64,000 nucleotides of DNA from Pyrococcus yayanosii CH1 (GCF_000215995.1 NC_015680.1:124001-188000), one strand, 5' to 3'; counted from the stretch's first letter, positions 9,775 to 20,805 are shown. The notes: generated from the sequence alone by a model not told the origin. Numbers and translations: made by a program.

Positions 9775-10071
9775 GTGCCGAGGATTGTAAACCCCCTTGA
9801 CGAGATGCTCTTTAAGGAGGTCCTGAAGGAGCAGCAGAGGATAAGGGTGTACGTGGAAAGGGCCCGCTACGGTAAGCTCAAGACCATAATAGAGGGCATA
9901 GATGAGAAAGAGTTTGACCTAGAGGAGATAGCCAAGAAGCTGAAGGCGAAGCTAGCATGCGGCGGAACAGCAAAGAAAGGAAGAATAGAGCTTCAGGGAG
10001 ACCACAGAGACAAGGTCAAGAAGTTGCTGGCAGAACTTGGATTTTCCGAGGAGCTCATAGAGGTCGAGTGA
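9775..10071 (+). CDS. translation initiation factor aIF1 (SUI1)
   Basis: 98 residues. aIF1 binds the small subunit and controls start-codon selection. [27 protein letters not shown] leads into the SUI1 core ([42 protein letters not shown], read as adjoining blocks). GTG at 9775 follows GGTGGTG; a TTG one codon earlier is possible. Its place between L29 and RNase P protein 1 is a standard euryarchaeal order. Its stop overlaps the GTG of rnp1. Confidence 0.95.
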   Translation: MPRIVNPLDEMLFKEVLKEQQRIRVYVERARYGKLKTIIEGIDEKEFDLEEIAKKLKAKLACGGTAKKGRIELQGDHRDKVKKLLAELGFSEELIEVE

Positions 10072-10337
10072 CGCGGAGAAACATAATCTGGCACGAACTC
10101 ATAGGCCTCAAGGCTAGGATAGTCAAGGCTACGCATCCGGGCTATCTCGGGATAGAGGGGTATGTGATTGACGAGACCCGGAACACGCTCGTGATAGCCG
10201 GGAAGAAGATTTGGGTGGTCCCTAAGGACGTCGTCGAGATTGAGTTCGAGCTTGAGGACGGGGCAAAAATTAAAATACCCGGTCGGGAACTGGTTGGCAG
10301 GCCCGAGATGAGACTGAAAAAGAGGTGGAGAAGATGA
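10068..10337 (+). CDS. rnp1: RNase P protein component 1 (Rpp29)
   Basis: 89 residues. Rpp29 pairs with Rpp21 on the specificity domain of the RNase P ribozyme that matures tRNA 5' ends. [41 protein letters not shown] (adjoining blocks) is the Sm-like barrel. The start is GTG at 10068, overlapping the TGA of aIF1 (GTGA), which implies coupled translation; the longer open frame upstream lies wholly inside aIF1 and is rejected. Confidence 0.95.
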   Translation: MTRRNIIWHELIGLKARIVKATHPGYLGIEGYVIDETRNTLVIAGKKIWVVPKDVVEIEFELEDGAKIKIPGRELVGRPEMRLKKRWRR

Positions 10338-10678
10338 GAGACATAGGGTTGAGGGTTCAGCCTCCTGCTGAGAAGTGTGATGATCCCAAGTGCCCATGGC
10401 ACGGGCACCTCAAGGTACATGGCAGGGTCTTCGAAGGTATAGTGGTCAGCGACAAGCCTAGGAAGACCGTCACGGTGGAAAGGCAGTACTACCACTACCT
10501 CAAGAAGTACGAGAGGTATGAGCTCAGGAGGAGCAAGATTCATGCCCACAATCCGCCTTGCATAAACGCTAAGGTTGGTGACCGCGTCCTCATTGCAGAG
10601 ACTAGGCCTCTTAGCAAGACCAAGCACTTCGTCGTCGTGGCAATCCTCGAGAAGGCCGAGGAGAGGGCGGGGAGGTGA
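10334..10678 (+). CDS. rps17: ribosomal protein S17 (uS17)
   Basis: 114 residues. uS17 is a primary 16S rRNA binder with an OB fold. [21 protein letters not shown] is the archaeal N-terminal extension with two Cys and two His that could bind metal, followed by [20 protein letters not shown]. The ATG at 10334 overlaps the rnp1 stop (ATGA) and follows GGTGGAGAAG. Confidence 0.98.
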   Translation: MRDIGLRVQPPAEKCDDPKCPWHGHLKVHGRVFEGIVVSDKPRKTVTVERQYYHYLKKYERYELRRSKIHAHNPPCINAKVGDRVLIAETRPLSKTKHFVVVAILEKAEERAGR

Positions 10679-10683
10679 GGTAG

Positions 10684-11109
10684 ATGGCGAAGAAGGGTGC
10701 GGGTGCCACGAGAGGTGTGAGCCCCGTTAGACCAACGAGGGCCATACCCGTGGGGGCTTATTTGACGGTGGCTGACAACAGCGGTGCTAAGGTCATCCAG
10801 GTTATTGGTGTTGTCGAGTACCACGGCACGAGGAGGAGGCTCGCGAGCGCGGGCGTTGGGGATATGGTGGTCGCGACGGTTAAGAAGGGCAGGCCTGACA
10901 TGAGGCACCAGGTCGTTAGGGCCGTCATAATAAGGCAGCGGAAGGAGTACAGGAGACTCGATGGGATGAGAGTTAAATTCGAGGATAACGCAGCTGTGAT
11001 AGTCACGCCAGAGGGCGTTCCTAGGGGAACTGAAATTAGAGGCCCCGTCGCGAGGGAGGCCGCTGAGAAGTGGGTTAGGATTGGGAGCATAGCGAGCATA
11101 GTGATATGA
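10684..11109 (+). CDS. rpl14: ribosomal protein L14 (uL14)
   Basis: 141 residues. uL14 lies at the subunit interface. [20 protein letters not shown] and [20 protein letters not shown] are the conserved core; GAGGTAG precedes the ATG. Confidence 0.98.
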   Translation: MAKKGAGATRGVSPVRPTRAIPVGAYLTVADNSGAKVIQVIGVVEYHGTRRRLASAGVGDMVVATVKKGRPDMRHQVVRAVIIRQRKEYRRLDGMRVKFEDNAAVIVTPEGVPRGTEIRGPVAREAAEKWVRIGSIASIVI

Positions 11110-11119
11110 GGTGATAAGG

Positions 11120-11485
11120 ATGAGGCTCAACTCCAAGCAACCAAGGAAGCAGAGGAAGTTCCTCTATAACGCTCCCCTTCACCTGAGGCATAAAATCATG
11201 AGCGCGACCCTCAGCAAGGAGCTCAGGCAGAAGTACGGCGTGAGGAACCTCCCCATAAGGAAGGGGGACAAGGTCAGGATAATGAGGGGGGACTTCAGGG
11301 GGCACGAGGGTAAGGTCGTCGAGGTTGACCTCAAGCGCTACAGGATTTACGTTGAGGGTGCCACCATAAGGAAGACCAACGGAACAGAGGTCTTTTACCC
11401 GATACACCCCTCCAATGTCATGATAATCGAGCTTAACCTCGAGGATGATAGGAGGAAGAAAATAATTGAGAGGAGGGCTGGTTGA
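11120..11485 (+). CDS. rpl24: ribosomal protein L24 (uL24)
   Basis: 121 residues. uL24 starts large-subunit assembly. [20 protein letters not shown] and the KOW motif [22 protein letters not shown] identify it (quoted in parts of one block). The ATG at 11120 follows GAGGTGATAAGG; an in-frame GTG nine bases earlier is the ribosome-binding site itself. Confidence 0.97.
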   Translation: MRLNSKQPRKQRKFLYNAPLHLRHKIMSATLSKELRQKYGVRNLPIRKGDKVRIMRGDFRGHEGKVVEVDLKRYRIYVEGATIRKTNGTEVFYPIHPSNVMIIELNLEDDRRKKIIERRAG

Positions 11486-12231
11486 TGGCGAGAAAGGGCC
11501 CAAAGAGGCATCTTAAGAGGCTTGCCGCTCCAACTTCCTGGTATATAGAGAGGAAGGCCTACAAATGGGCCGTCAGGCCGAGGCCCGGACCGCACAGCAT
11601 GAAGACCTCCATACCGCTCCTCTACATCGTCAGGGACTACCTCGGCTACGCGAAAACGGCAAGGGAGGCTAGGAAGATACTCAACGAGGGCAAGATACTC
11701 GTTGATGGCAAGGTCAGGAAAGACTACAAGTTCCCGGTTGGCATAATGGACGTGGTCTCTATTCCAGAGACCGGCGAGCACTATAGGGTTTTGCCCAACA
11801 GGATAGGCAAGCTAATCCTCCATCCGATAAGCGAGGAGGAGGCTAAGATAAAGCCCTTCCGCATCAGGAACAAGCGCATGGTCAAGGGAGGTAACCTCCA
11901 GCTCAACCTTCACGATGGCAGCAACCACCTGATAAGGCTCAGCTCTCTCACCGACGAGACTAAGGACCGCTACCACACTTCGGACACCCTGATAATGCGT
12001 GTCCCCGAGAGGGAGATAATCGAGGTGCTTCCCTTCGAGGTCGGGGCATACGTCTTCGTCACCCAGGGTAAGAACGTTGCAAGGAAGGGCAGGATAGTCG
12101 AGATAAGGCACTTCCCAATGGGCTGGCCGGACGTCGTGACGATAGAGGATGAGGAGGGCGAGCTCTTCGACACACTCAAGGAGTACGCCTTTGTCGTGGG
12201 CAAAGATAGCCCGAGGATATCGCTGCCGTGA
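11485..12231 (+). CDS. rps4e: ribosomal protein S4e (eS4)
   Basis: 248 residues, an archaeal/eukaryotic small-subunit protein. [20 protein letters not shown] opens it, an S4 domain ([21 protein letters not shown]) lies near residues 50-70, and a C-terminal KOW motif ([20 protein letters not shown]) follows. ATG at 11485 overlaps the L24 stop (TGATG), a coupled start. Confidence 0.98.
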   Translation: MARKGPKRHLKRLAAPTSWYIERKAYKWAVRPRPGPHSMKTSIPLLYIVRDYLGYAKTAREARKILNEGKILVDGKVRKDYKFPVGIMDVVSIPETGEHYRVLPNRIGKLILHPISEEEAKIKPFRIRNKRMVKGGNLQLNLHDGSNHLIRLSSLTDETKDRYHTSDTLIMRVPEREIIEVLPFEVGAYVFVTQGKNVARKGRIVEIRHFPMGWPDVVTIEDEEGELFDTLKEYAFVVGKDSPRISLP

Positions 12232-12241
12232 GGTGATAGCA

Positions 12242-12802
12242 ATGGCGGTTACCATACCTAACAGGGAAGCCATCCTCGCGGACTGGGAAGCTCACCCTAT
12301 GAGGAGGCCAAGGATTCAGAAGGTGACCATAAACATCGGCGTGGGCGAGAGCGGTGAAAGACTTACAAAGGCCGAGATAATGCTCCAGCAACTCACCGGC
12401 CAGAAGCCCATAAGGAGGAAGGCCAAGAAGACTAACAGGGACTTTGGAATCAGGAGGGGTGAGCCCATAGCCGTTAAGGTTACCCTCCGCGGTCCGAAGG
12501 CTTACGAGATGCTCCGAAGGCTTCTGGCAGCGGTTGACAATAGGCTTAAGGCCAGCAGCTTCGATGAGCACGGTAACGTCTGCTTCGGAATCGAGGAGCA
12601 TATAAACATCCCGGGCGTTGAGTACGACCCTGAAATAGGTATCTTCGGTATGGACGTCTGCGTAACCCTCGAGAGGCCCGGCTTCAGGGTCGCGAGAAGG
12701 AAGAGGAAGAGGGCTAAGATACCCACAAGGCACAAGCTGACGAAGGAGGAGGGTATGCTTTACCTTATGGAGGAATTCGGCGTTGAGATTGTGGAGGGAT
12801 GA
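12242..12802 (+). CDS. rpl5: ribosomal protein L5 (uL5)
   Basis: 186 residues. uL5 binds 5S rRNA and contacts P-site t[43 protein letters not shown] and [20 protein letters not shown] are diagnostic. The open frame extends back into S4e, but ATG at 12242 follows GAGGTGATAGCA and gives the family N-terminus. Confidence 0.98.
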   Translation: MAVTIPNREAILADWEAHPMRRPRIQKVTINIGVGESGERLTKAEIMLQQLTGQKPIRRKAKKTNRDFGIRRGEPIAVKVTLRGPKAYEMLRRLLAAVDNRLKASSFDEHGNVCFGIEEHINIPGVEYDPEIGIFGMDVCVTLERPGFRVARRKRKRAKIPTRHKLTKEEGMLYLMEEFGVEIVEG

Positions 12803-12805
12803 TGC

Positions 12806-12976
12806 ATGGCGAAGGCTGACTACAACAAGAGGAAGCCGAGGAAGTTTGGTAAGGGTGCGAGAAGGTGCATTCGCTGCGGGCAGTACGGGCCCATAATCAG
12901 GATATATGGTCTGATGCTCTGCAGGCACTGCTTTAGAGAGGTAGCGCCCAAGCTTGGCTTCAGAAAGTATGAGTGA
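12806..12976 (+). CDS. rps14: ribosomal protein S14 (uS14), zinc type
   Basis: 56 residues. Starts [19 protein letters not shown] and carries two CxxC pairs, Cys21/Cys24 in RCIRCGQ and Cys39/Cys42 in LCRHCF, forming the zinc ribbon typical of archaeal uS14. It fills the gap between L5 and S8 exactly, as in other archaea; GGAGGGATGATGC precedes the ATG. Confidence 0.97.
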   Translation: MAKADYNKRKPRKFGKGARRCIRCGQYGPIIRIYGLMLCRHCFREVAPKLGFRKYE

Positions 12977-12987
12977 GGTGAGGAGAC

Positions 12988-13380
12988 ATGACGCTGCTCG
13001 ATCCGCTTGCTAACGCTCTCTCTCACATAACCAATAGCGAGAGGGTCGGGAAGAAGGAAGTCTACATAAAGCCAGCCTCAAAGCTTATAGGCGAGGTCCT
13101 CAGGGTCATGCAGGAGAACGGCTACATCGGTGAGTTCGAGTTCATAGACGACGGAAGGGCCGGCATCTATAGGGTTCAGCTGCTCGGCAGGATAAACAAG
13201 GCCGGTGCTATAAAGCCCCGCTTCCCTGTGAAGGTCACCGAGTTTGAGAAGTGGGAGAAGAGGTTCCTTCCAGCCTTCGAGTTCGGAATCCTCATAGTCT
13301 CGACCTCCCAGGGAGTTATGAGCCACAAGGAAGCCAGAGAGAAGGGTATTGGCGGAAGGCTGATAGCCTACGTCTACTGA
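12988..13380 (+). CDS. rps8: ribosomal protein S8 (uS8)
   Basis: 130 residues. uS8 organises the central domain of 16S r[23 protein letters not shown] opens it and [20 protein letters not shown] is the conserved C-terminal RNA-binding motif. GAGGTGAGGAGAC precedes the ATG. Confidence 0.98.
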   Translation: MTLLDPLANALSHITNSERVGKKEVYIKPASKLIGEVLRVMQENGYIGEFEFIDDGRAGIYRVQLLGRINKAGAIKPRFPVKVTEFEKWEKRFLPAFEFGILIVSTSQGVMSHKEAREKGIGGRLIAYVY

Positions 13381-13390
13381 GGTGAGAGTG

Positions 13391-13945
13391 ATGCCAGTTG
13401 ATGCGTGGATTAGGGAAGAGATAGAGATTCCGGAGGGCGTTGAGGTCATCGTTGAGGGGAGCACCGTCACGGTCAAAGGACCGAAGGGCGAGCTGAAGAG
13501 GGACTTCAGCTATCCGGGCGTCAAGATATTCACCGAGGACGGTAAGGTAGTCATATACAAGGAGTTCCCTAGGAGGAAGGACGTGGCTGTGGTCGGCACC
13601 TTCAGGGCTCACATCACCAACATGATCAAGGGCGTCACCGAGGGCTTCGTCTACAAGCTGAAGGTCGTTTACAGCCACTTCCCGATAACCGTCAAGGTTC
13701 AGGGAGATGAGGTTATAATCGAGAACTTCCTTGGTGAGAAGGCCCCGAGAAAGGCTAAAATCCTCCCAGGCGTTACCGTGAAGGTCAAGGGGCAGGAGAT
13801 AACCGTCGAGGGCATAGACAAGGAGGCCGTGGGTCAGACCGCGGCAAATATTGAACAAGCTACAAGGATAACCAAGTGGGATAGGCGTGTCTTCCAAGAC
13901 GGTATATACATCGTCGAAAAGGCGGGCAAGCCGATAAAGTTCTGA
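13391..13945 (+). CDS. rpl6: ribosomal protein L6 (uL6)
   Basis: 184 residues with the two tandem uL6 folds. [20 protein letters not shown] and [19 protein letters not shown] begin it; [20 protein letters not shown] marks the second repeat. ATG at 13391 follows GAGGTGAGAGTG. The protein helps form the GTPase-factor site. Confidence 0.98.
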   Translation: MPVDAWIREEIEIPEGVEVIVEGSTVTVKGPKGELKRDFSYPGVKIFTEDGKVVIYKEFPRRKDVAVVGTFRAHITNMIKGVTEGFVYKLKVVYSHFPITVKVQGDEVIIENFLGEKAPRKAKILPGVTVKVKGQEITVEGIDKEAVGQTAANIEQATRITKWDRRVFQDGIYIVEKAGKPIKF

Positions 13946-13955
13946 GGTGAGATAG

Positions 13956-14342
13956 ATGGACGAGAAGGCGAGGCTCCTGAGGGTTAGGGCAAAGCTCAAG
14001 AGGAAGAAGCCACGCTTCCTTAGGCAGGAGTGGTGGCGCTATCCCAAGTTCAAGAACGACCCGAAGTGGCGCAGGCCCAAGGGTATTGACAGCAAGATGA
14101 GGCTCAAGAAGAAGGGCAAGCCGCGCTCTCCGAGCATTGGGTGGAGCTCTCCCCGTCTTGTAAGGGGTCTCCACCCGAGCGGTTACGAGGAGGTCCTCGT
14201 TCATAACGTCAAGGAGCTCGAGAAGCTCGACCCGGCGAGGCAGGCCGCGAGGATAGCTCACACCGTGGGAAGGAAGAAGAGGCTTGCCATACTTGAGAGG
14301 GCCAAGGAGCTCGGGATAAAAGTGCTTAACCCAAGGGTGTGA
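13956..14342 (+). CDS. rpl32e: ribosomal protein L32e (eL32)
   Basis: 128 residues, archaeal/eukaryotic. [40 protein letters not shown] and [20 protein letters not shown] are the family blocks. Ten bases follow L6, with GGTGAGATAG as ribosome-binding site. Confidence 0.98.
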   Translation: MDEKARLLRVRAKLKRKKPRFLRQEWWRYPKFKNDPKWRRPKGIDSKMRLKKKGKPRSPSIGWSSPRLVRGLHPSGYEEVLVHNVKELEKLDPARQAARIAHTVGRKKRLAILERAKELGIKVLNPRV

Positions 14343-14351
14343 GGTGGTATT

Positions 14352-14804
14352 ATGAGCACGCTCAGGATGCAAAGGAGAATCGCCGCTGACATACTCAAGT
14401 GCGGCGAGAACAGGATTTGGATAGACCCGGAGAGAATTGATGACGTTGCGGCCGCTATAACTAGGGAGGACATAAGGAGGCTCATAAAGGAGGGCATCAT
14501 TAAGAAGAAGCCTGTTAAGGGTCAGAGCAGGTACAGGGCCAGGATAAGGCACGAGCAGAAGAAGAAGGGACGCCATCGCGGACCTGGAAGCAGGAAGGGT
14601 AAGAAGACAGCTAGGATGGGCAAGAAGGAGCGCTGGATAATGACCATACGGGCACTCAGAAAGGAGCTCAGAAAGCTCAAGGCCGAGAAGAAGATAGACG
14701 CCCACACCTACAGGATGCTCTACATCAGGGCTAAGGGCGGCCAGTTCAAGAGCAAGCACCAGCTCTACCTGTTCCTTGAGGAGAGGGGCATACTTAAGAG
14801 GTGA
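14352..14804 (+). CDS. rpl19e: ribosomal protein L19e (eL19)
   Basis: 150 residues, highly basic and helical. [20 protein letters not shown], the linker [20 protein letters not shown] and the long C-terminal helix identify eL19, which bridges the subunits. GAGGTGGTATT precedes the ATG. Confidence 0.98.
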   Translation: MSTLRMQRRIAADILKCGENRIWIDPERIDDVAAAITREDIRRLIKEGIIKKKPVKGQSRYRARIRHEQKKKGRHRGPGSRKGKKTARMGKKERWIMTIRALRKELRKLKAEKKIDAHTYRMLYIRAKGGQFKSKHQLYLFLEERGILKR

Positions 14805-14809
14805 TAGCG

Positions 14810-15421
14810 ATGGCCCATGGACCTAGGTATAGGGTTCCCTTCAGGAGAAGGAGGGAAGGTAAGACCAATTACAGGAAGAGGCTCGCCCTCCTAAAGTCCG
14901 GCAAGCCAAGGCTCGTCGTGAGGAAGAGCCTCAACCACCACATAGCCCAGATAATCGTCTACGATCCCAAGGGAGATAGGACATTGGTTTCGGCGCACAC
15001 GAGGGAGCTCATTAGAGACTTCGGCTGGAAGGGCCACTGCGGCAACACACCCTCGGCTTACCTCCTTGGCCTGCTCATAGGCTACAAGGCCAAGAAGGCC
15101 GGTATTGAAGAGGCAATCCTCGACATAGGTCTCCATCCGCCCGTAAGAGGTTCCAGTGTCTTCGCAGTGCTCAAGGGTGCCGTCGATGCAGGCCTCAACG
15201 TTCCACACAGCCCCGAGATATTCCCGGACGATTACAGGATTAAGGGCGAGCACATAGCGGAATACGCGAGGATGCTCAAGGAACAGGACGAGGAGATGTT
15301 TAGGAGGCAGTTCGGGGGCTACCTCGCAAAGGGGCTCGACCCCGAGAAGCTCCCCGAGCACTTTGAGGAGGTCAAGGCGAGAATAATTGAGAAGTTTGAG
15401 GGTGAGGGGGCGAGAGAATGA
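14810..15421 (+). CDS. rpl18: ribosomal protein L18 (uL18)
   Basis: 203 residues, the long archaeal form. uL18 binds 5S rRNA with uL5. [20 protein letters not shown] and [20 protein letters not shown] are conserved. ATG at 14810 follows GAGGTGATAGCG. The stop overlaps the S5 start (ATGA). Confidence 0.98.
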   Translation: MAHGPRYRVPFRRRREGKTNYRKRLALLKSGKPRLVVRKSLNHHIAQIIVYDPKGDRTLVSAHTRELIRDFGWKGHCGNTPSAYLLGLLIGYKAKKAGIEEAILDIGLHPPVRGSSVFAVLKGAVDAGLNVPHSPEIFPDDYRIKGEHIAEYARMLKEQDEEMFRRQFGGYLAKGLDPEKLPEHFEEVKARIIEKFEGEGARE

Positions 15422-16128
15422 GTCAGGAGTGGAGGGAGTACGCTAAGAGGGTTCTCGACGAGTGGCAGCCCAAGACGAAGCTTGGTATGCTCGTTAAGGA
15501 GGGCCAGATAACTGACATCCACGAGATATTCCGCAGGGGCTACCAGATAAAGGAGCCCGAGATTATCGACGTCCTCCTACCCGAGGTTAACGCTAGGGAA
15601 AACCAGGAGGTTCTTGACATAACCCTTACCGTCAGGATGACTGACAGCGGTAGGAGGGTTAGGTTCAGGGTTTTGGCGGCGGTCGGCAACAGGGACGGCT
15701 ATGTTGGCTTGGGAATAGGGCACGGCAGAGAAGTAGGAATAGCCATCAGGAAGGCCATTAACTACGCCAAGCTCAACATCATCGAAATAAAGCGCGGTTG
15801 CGGTTCCTGGGAGTGCAGGTGCAGGAGGCCTCACTCCGTGCCCTTCACAGTCGAGGGCAAGGAGGGAAGCGTCCGCGTCAAGCTCATCCCTGGACCGCGT
15901 GGTCTTGGCCTGGTCATAGGTGACGTTGGCAAGAAGATCCTTAGGCTTGCCGGTATTCAGGACGTCTGGTCTCAGACCCTCGGTGAGACAAGGACCACAG
16001 TCAACTTTGCCAAGGCAGTCTTCGACGCCCTCTACAACACCAACCGCGTTGCCATAAGCCCCGAGATGATAGAGCGCTACGGCATAGTCGTTGGAAGGGC
16101 CATGCCCGCTACCTTCAGCCTCGAGTGA
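15418..16128 (+). CDS. rps5: ribosomal protein S5 (uS5)
   Basis: 236 residues. uS5 shapes the mRNA entry and decoding accuracy. The double-stranded RNA-binding N-domain precedes [20 protein letters not shown], and [20 protein letters not shown] forms the S5 C-terminal domain. [17 protein letters not shown] supplies extra cysteines typical of archaeal uS5. Confidence 0.98.
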   Translation: MSQEWREYAKRVLDEWQPKTKLGMLVKEGQITDIHEIFRRGYQIKEPEIIDVLLPEVNARENQEVLDITLTVRMTDSGRRVRFRVLAAVGNRDGYVGLGIGHGREVGIAIRKAINYAKLNIIEIKRGCGSWECRCRRPHSVPFTVEGKEGSVRVKLIPGPRGLGLVIGDVGKKILRLAGIQDVWSQTLGETRTTVNFAKAVFDALYNTNRVAISPEMIERYGIVVGRAMPATFSLE

Positions 16129-16139
16129 GGTGAGCAGCG

Positions 16140-16607
16140 ATGGCAAAGCTCGCCGTAATAAGGATTAGGGGTAGGGTCAACGTTAGGAGGCCTATCAGGG
16201 ACACCCTTGCAATGCTCAGGCTCCACAGAGTCAACCACTGCGTTATCGTGGACGACACTCCCAGCTATCTCGGCATGCTCCAGAAGGCTAAGGATTACAT
16301 CACTTGGGGCGAGATTAACAAGGAAACCCTTGCCAAGCTCATAAGGAAGAGAGGCAAGCTAATCGGCAACAAGCCCGTCACAGATGAGTACGTTCAGGAG
16401 AAGCTTGGTATGACCATCGAAGAGTTCGCCGAAAAGGTCATCAGGGGTGAGATGAGCCTCAAGGACCTGCCGAACCTCAAGCCTGTCTTCAGGCTCCACC
16501 CGCCCAGGGGCGGCTTCAGGGGCAGCAAAAAGCGCTCTTTTAAGGAGGGTGGGGCCCTCGGTTACAGGGGCGAGAAGATAAATGACTTGATTGAGAGAAT
16601 GCTCTGA
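16140..16607 (+). CDS. rpl30: ribosomal protein L30 (uL30)
   Basis: 155 residues, the long archaeal/eukaryotic L7-type form. [20 protein letters not shown] and [20 protein letters not shown] are the L30 core, with a helical C-terminal extension ending in [33 protein letters not shown] precedes the ATG. Confidence 0.98.
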   Translation: MAKLAVIRIRGRVNVRRPIRDTLAMLRLHRVNHCVIVDDTPSYLGMLQKAKDYITWGEINKETLAKLIRKRGKLIGNKPVTDEYVQEKLGMTIEEFAEKVIRGEMSLKDLPNLKPVFRLHPPRGGFRGSKKRSFKEGGALGYRGEKINDLIERML

Positions 16608-16618
16608 GGTGGCGAGAC

Positions 16619-17062
16619 ATGATTAGAAGGAGGAAGAAGGTCCGCAAAATGAGGGGCAGTCACACTCACGGATGGGGTTGCAAGAAGAAGCACAGAGGTG
16701 GCGGAAGCAAGGGTGGCCGCGGCATGGCCGGAACTGGCAAGAGAAACAAAACCAAGTGGACTTGGACGATCAAGTACGCCCCCGACCACCTCGGTAAGAG
16801 GGGATTCACAAGGCCCCCCGAGGTTCAGAGAGACGTGAAGGTTGTCAACCTTAAGTTCATCGACGAGCACCTTGAGGAGCTTATGCAGATGGGCATAGCC
16901 TACGAGGAAGAGGGAAGGATAGTCGTTGACACCACCCAGTTTGCCGACAAGGTGCTTGGAACCGGAAGGCTCACAAGGCCCCTCGTCATAAAGGCTAAGG
17001 CCTTCTCCCCTAAGGCCGAGGAGAAGATAAGGGCGGCCGGGGGAGAGGCCGTTCTTGCCTGA
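16619..17062 (+). CDS. rpl15: ribosomal protein L15 (uL15)
   Basis: 147 residues. [20 protein letters not shown] and [20 protein letters not shown] are the glycine-rich N-terminal tail that penetrates 23S r[15 protein letters not shown] begins the globular domain. It ends 34 bases before secY, the usual partner in archaea and bacteria. Confidence 0.98.
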   Translation: MIRRRKKVRKMRGSHTHGWGCKKKHRGGGSKGGRGMAGTGKRNKTKWTWTIKYAPDHLGKRGFTRPPEVQRDVKVVNLKFIDEHLEELMQMGIAYEEEGRIVVDTTQFADKVLGTGRLTRPLVIKAKAFSPKAEEKIRAAGGEAVLA

Positions 17063-17096
17063 TTCTTTTTTCACAAACATTCAAGGGTGTTGAGAA

Positions 17097-18503
17097 ATGG
17101 GGGCAAGAGATGTAGTCTACGCGCTTGAAAAATGGTTTCCAGAGGTCGAGCGGCCGAAGAAGCACGTTCCTCTCAGGGAGAAGTTCGTGTGGACTGGGCT
17201 GGCCCTGCTGCTCTACTATGTGCTCTCTGAAATTCCCCTGTACGGCATCCCTGAGCGAATTCAAGATTACTTCCAGTTCCTGAGGGTAGTCCTTGCAGGT
17301 AGGAACGGTTCCCTTCTCACGTTGGGTATAGGTCCTATAGTTACCGCAGGTATTATCCTCCAGCTCCTTGTGGGTTCCGAGATACTCAAGCTCGACCTTG
17401 CGAACCCGGAGGACAGGCGGTTTTATCAGGCCCTTCAGAGGGTATTTTCAGTATTCATGTGCTTCTTCGAGGCGGCAGTATGGGTGCTTGGAGGGGCCTT
17501 CGGTAGGGTGGGCATTGATATAACCCATGCAATAGCCGTCCTGCTCATCCTCCAGCTCGCTATGGGTGGAATCCTCCTGATAATCCTCGATGAGCTTGTA
17601 AGCAAGTGGGGCATAGGTAGCGGTATAAGCCTCTTCATAGCGGCTGGAGTTTCGCAGACGATACTCACTAGGAGCCTCAACCCCCTCACAGATCCTAACA
17701 TAGTTGATCCTCTCACAGGGGAGCCCGCCATAGTTGGTGCCATACCCTACTTCATCCAGCACATCCTCAAGGGTGACCTGTGGGGAGGCTTCTACAGAGG
17801 AGGTAGCGCCCCTGACATGATAGCCGTGATAGCCACGGTAATCGTGTTCCTCATAGTCGTATACTTCGAGAGCATGCGCGTCGAGATACCCCTCAGCTAT
17901 GGCCGCGTAACGGTTAGGGGCCGCTATCCCATAAGGTTCCTCTACGTCAGCAACATACCAATAATCCTCACCTTCGCTCTCTATGCAAATATCCAGCTCT
18001 GGGCCAGGTTACTGGACAGGTTTGGCCACCCGTGGCTTGGAACCTTCGACCCAACTACTGGCAATCCTATTAGCGGTCCGGTCCTCTATGTTATACCGCC
18101 AAGAAGCATCTTCACGGTAATTGATAACCCCGTGAGGGCCATCGTTTACCTCCTGCTCACCGTGGGCTTCAGCCTGCTCTTCGGCTTCCTATGGGTTGAG
18201 CTGACAGGCCTCGACGCTAGAAGCATAGCCAGGCAACTTCAGAGGGCCGGCCTTCAGATACCCGGCTTTAGGAGGGATCCAAGGATACTGGAAAGGGTGC
18301 TCCAGAGGTACATACCTTACGTGACTTTCTGGGGCTCGCTCACGGTAGCCCTCATATCTGTGCTCGCGGACTTCCTCGGCGCACTGGGAACGGGAACAGG
18401 AATACTGCTGACGGTTGGCATCCTCTACAGGTTCTACGAGGAGATAGCAAGGGAACAGGTCAGCGAAATGTTCCCGGTCCTGAGAAGGTTCTTCGGTTCC
18501 TGA
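17097..18503 (+). CDS. secY: preprotein translocase subunit SecY
   Basis: 468 residues with about ten membrane segments. SecY forms the protein-conducting channel with SecE and Sec-beta. The plug region follows the first membrane segment ([20 protein letters not shown]), and the cytoplasmic loops [20 protein letters not shown] and [20 protein letters not shown] are the ribosome/SRP-receptor docking loops. The gene lies at the end of the ribosomal run, linking ribosome production to membrane insertion. Confidence 0.98.
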   Translation: MGARDVVYALEKWFPEVERPKKHVPLREKFVWTGLALLLYYVLSEIPLYGIPERIQDYFQFLRVVLAGRNGSLLTLGIGPIVTAGIILQLLVGSEILKLDLANPEDRRFYQALQRVFSVFMCFFEAAVWVLGGAFGRVGIDITHAIAVLLILQLAMGGILLIILDELVSKWGIGSGISLFIAAGVSQTILTRSLNPLTDPNIVDPLTGEPAIVGAIPYFIQHILKGDLWGGFYRGGSAPDMIAVIATVIVFLIVVYFESMRVEIPLSYGRVTVRGRYPIRFLYVSNIPIILTFALYANIQLWARLLDRFGHPWLGTFDPTTGNPISGPVLYVIPPRSIFTVIDNPVRAIVYLLLTVGFSLLFGFLWVELTGLDARSIARQLQRAGLQIPGFRRDPRILERVLQRYIPYVTFWGSLTVALISVLADFLGALGTGTGILLTVGILYRFYEEIAREQVSEMFPVLRRFFGS

Positions 18504-18561
18504 CTTTCTTCCCTCCACAACAATTTTAAGCGGCTTTTCTCTCTTAGAATGGGGGTGAGGC

Positions 18562-19152
18562 ATGCCCTTCGTCGTAATAATCACAGGCATTCCAGGAGTT
18601 GGCAAGAGCACTATAACGAGACTCGCCCTCAAGAAGACGAGGGCAAAGTTCAAGCTCATAAACTTTGGGGACGTTATGTTTGAGGAGGCTGTCAAGGCAG
18701 GTCTCGTCAAGCACAGGGACGAGATGAGGAGGCTCCCACTCGAGGTTCAAAGAGAGCTCCAGCATAGGGCTGCGGAAAAGATAGCTGAGATGGCCAAAAA
18801 AGAGCCAATTCTTCTCGACACGCACGCCACGATAAAGACACCGCATGGCTACCTCCTTGGTCTACCCTACGATGTCATCAGGACACTGAATCCTAACTTT
18901 ATCGTCATAATCGAAGCCACTCCGGCCGAGATACTTGGCAGGAGGCTGAGGGATCTCAAAAGGGACAGGGATGTCGAGACTGAGGAGCAGATACAGAGGC
19001 ACCAAGATTTAAATAGAGCTGCAGCAATAGCCTACGCGATGCACTCGAATGCCCTGATAAAGATTATTGAAAACCATGAGGATAAAGGCCTGGAGGAGGC
19101 CGTAAACGAGCTCGTAAAAATACTCGACTTGGCGGTGAAGGAGTATGCTTGA
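18562..19152 (+). CDS. adkA: archaeal adenylate kinase
   Basis: 196 residues. Archaeal-type AdkA interconverts 2 ADP and ATP+AMP; it is trimeric in relatives. The P-loop [17 protein letters not shown] is at residues 7-23, [19 protein letters not shown] is the nucleotide-binding middle, and [20 protein letters not shown] is the lid region. CAATTTTAAGCGG near 18521 may supply an internal promoter. The end overlaps the next gene by eight bases. Confidence 0.96.
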   Translation: MPFVVIITGIPGVGKSTITRLALKKTRAKFKLINFGDVMFEEAVKAGLVKHRDEMRRLPLEVQRELQHRAAEKIAEMAKKEPILLDTHATIKTPHGYLLGLPYDVIRTLNPNFIVIIEATPAEILGRRLRDLKRDRDVETEEQIQRHQDLNRAAAIAYAMHSNALIKIIENHEDKGLEEAVNELVKILDLAVKEYA

Positions 19153-19672
19153 GGGAATATATGCCGCGCTGGATGAGCTCTTTGGGCCGCTTGTGATGAA
19201 CACCCATCCCATGCTGGTCGTCACAGTAGCTGGCATAATCCTCGGTGCCTTCTTCGTGTTGCTCAACTACTTCCTCGTTGACCAAGAGAAAGTCAAAAGA
19301 CTCCAGAAGATGAGCATGGAGTTTCAGAAGGAGTTCAGAGAGGCAAGGGAAAAAGGGGATGAGAAGAAACTGAGAAAGCTTCAGCAGAAGCAGCTTGAGC
19401 TCATAAAGTTGCAGAACGAGGTCATGAAGGATGCCTTCTTCAAGCCAATGCTCATAACTTGGCCGATAATCATAGTATTCTGGGGCTGGCTAAGGCGCTG
19501 GTACTTTGAGGTGGCCATAGTCAAGTACCCCTTCAACTTCTTCCTGTTCGACATCTTCCATAAGATTTATCACTCGGCCCTGCAGGCAGATGAGCTCGGA
19601 TACCTCGGCTGGTACTTCCTGACCTCCTACGTGGTCGGTTCCGTGCTGAGGAAGTTCCTGGACATGGCTTAG
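19145..19672 (+). CDS. EMC3/DUF106 membrane insertase-like protein
   Basis: 175 residues of the archaeal DUF106 family, related to EMC3/TMCO1/Get1 and distantly to YidC. One membrane segment ([20 protein letters not shown]) is followed by a long charged coiled coil (residues about 48-92) and then [20 protein letters not shown] and a last hydrophobic segment. It is thought to help insert membrane proteins, which fits its place after secY and adkA. The operon ends here; its stop overlaps the stop of the convergent pdhB by four bases. Confidence 0.88.
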   Translation: MLEGIYAALDELFGPLVMNTHPMLVVTVAGIILGAFFVLLNYFLVDQEKVKRLQKMSMEFQKEFREAREKGDEKKLRKLQQKQLELIKLQNEVMKDAFFKPMLITWPIIIVFWGWLRRWYFEVAIVKYPFNFFLFDIFHKIYHSALQADELGYLGWYFLTSYVVGSVLRKFLDMA

Positions 19673-20805
19673 CCTATCTGGAACGCACTTTTTCTTAATT
19701 CTCCCCTTTCAAAGCGCCTTGGGTCAAACCACTCCCAATCAAGGGGAACCTTGGAACGACCTTTTACGATGAGCTCCGCCATTGCTTGACCAACCGCCGG
19801 TGCCATCATGAAGCCATGTCCGGAAAAGCCGGCCGCGATGTAGAATCCTTCGGCGAGCTTCCCTATCGCGGGATTATTGTCTGGGGTCTTGGCGTAGTGT
19901 CCGGCCCATTGCCTGACGACGTGCACGTGCTTGAGGGCTGGCACTATCCTCACGACCCACTTCAAGACCTCCCTGGCGAACTCGTAGGTTGGGGTAAAGT
20001 CGTCGGGCGAGGATGGGTACTCTAGACCTGTTCCGCACATGACACCTCCATCCTCGCCGTCCTGAATCACGTAGCTGTCGTTCCAGCTTGGAGGGCAGAC
20101 GAGGGGCTCTATCTGGCCTCTCTTAATGGGCTCCGTCTTGATTATCTGATGCTTTATAGGCTTTATTGGAACAACGTCGAGGCCGGCCATGGCGTTGATT
20201 TGGGGGGCCCAGGCGTTCGCCGCGTTCACGATGACATCCACTTTGAAGTCCCCACGCTCCGTCTTTATCAGCCAGCTACCGTCAAGCCTCTCCAAGCCAA
20301 CGACGGGCGTGTATTCATAGAACTTCACTCCCAGTTCTTCGGCCGCCTTCTTGTAGGCGTAGAGGGCGTGGAATGGACTCGCTTTCCCATCCTCGGGGTT
20401 CCATGCACCGGCCAGAAATGGTTCGGTATTGAGTGGGGGCACTATCTCTTTGGCTTCGTCCATATCTATGAGTTTTGTGGGAACGCCAAGCTTGTTTTGG
20501 AGTCTTATGTTTTCCTTGAAGGCTTCCACTTCCTCCTCACTCGTGGCCAGGAAAAGGTAGCCCGTCTGGCGGAAGTGAACATCGTGGCCAAGTTCCTCTC
20601 CCAGCTTCTTCCAGCGCTCGATGGTGTACTTCATCAGCCTGATGTTGGCCTCGTCCGTGAACTGAGCCCTGATTCCACTGGCACACCGGAAGGTCGAGCC
20701 CGAGCCGAAGAACCTCTTTTCAAAGACGACGACATCCTCGCCGAGCTTGGCCAGCTCGTAGGCAGTGGCGATGCCTGTTATGCCGCCACCAATTATCCCT
20801 ATCAT
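19669..20805 (-). CDS. pdhB: L-proline dehydrogenase beta subunit
   Basis: 378 residues of the D-amino-acid-oxidase fold. The catalytic subunit oxidises L-proline to pyrroline-5-carboxylate with FAD. The dinucleotide motif GIIGGGITGIATAYELAKLG is at residues 3-22, IVNAANAWAP lies mid-chain and FSGHGFMMAPAVGQAMAELI near the C-terminus is the second FAD motif. It is the last gene of a four-gene operon in which each gene overlaps the next by four bases, matching the alpha-gamma-delta-beta order of the Thermococcus heterotetrameric dye-linked enzyme. A sarcosine- or other amine-oxidising role cannot be excluded from sequence. Confidence 0.88.
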   Translation of the reverse strand: MIGIIGGGITGIATAYELAKLGEDVVVFEKRFFGSGSTFRCASGIRAQFTDEANIRLMKYTIERWKKLGEELGHDVHFRQTGYLFLATSEEEVEAFKENIRLQNKLGVPTKLIDMDEAKEIVPPLNTEPFLAGAWNPEDGKASPFHALYAYKKAAEELGVKFYEYTPVVGLERLDGSWLIKTERGDFKVDVIVNAANAWAPQINAMAGLDVVPIKPIKHQIIKTEPIKRGQIEPLVCPPSWNDSYVIQDGEDGGVMCGTGLEYPSSPDDFTPTYEFAREVLKWVVRIVPALKHVHVVRQWAGHYAKTPDNNPAIGKLAEGFYIAAGFSGHGFMMAPAVGQAMAELIVKGRSKVPLDWEWFDPRRFERGELRKSAFQIG

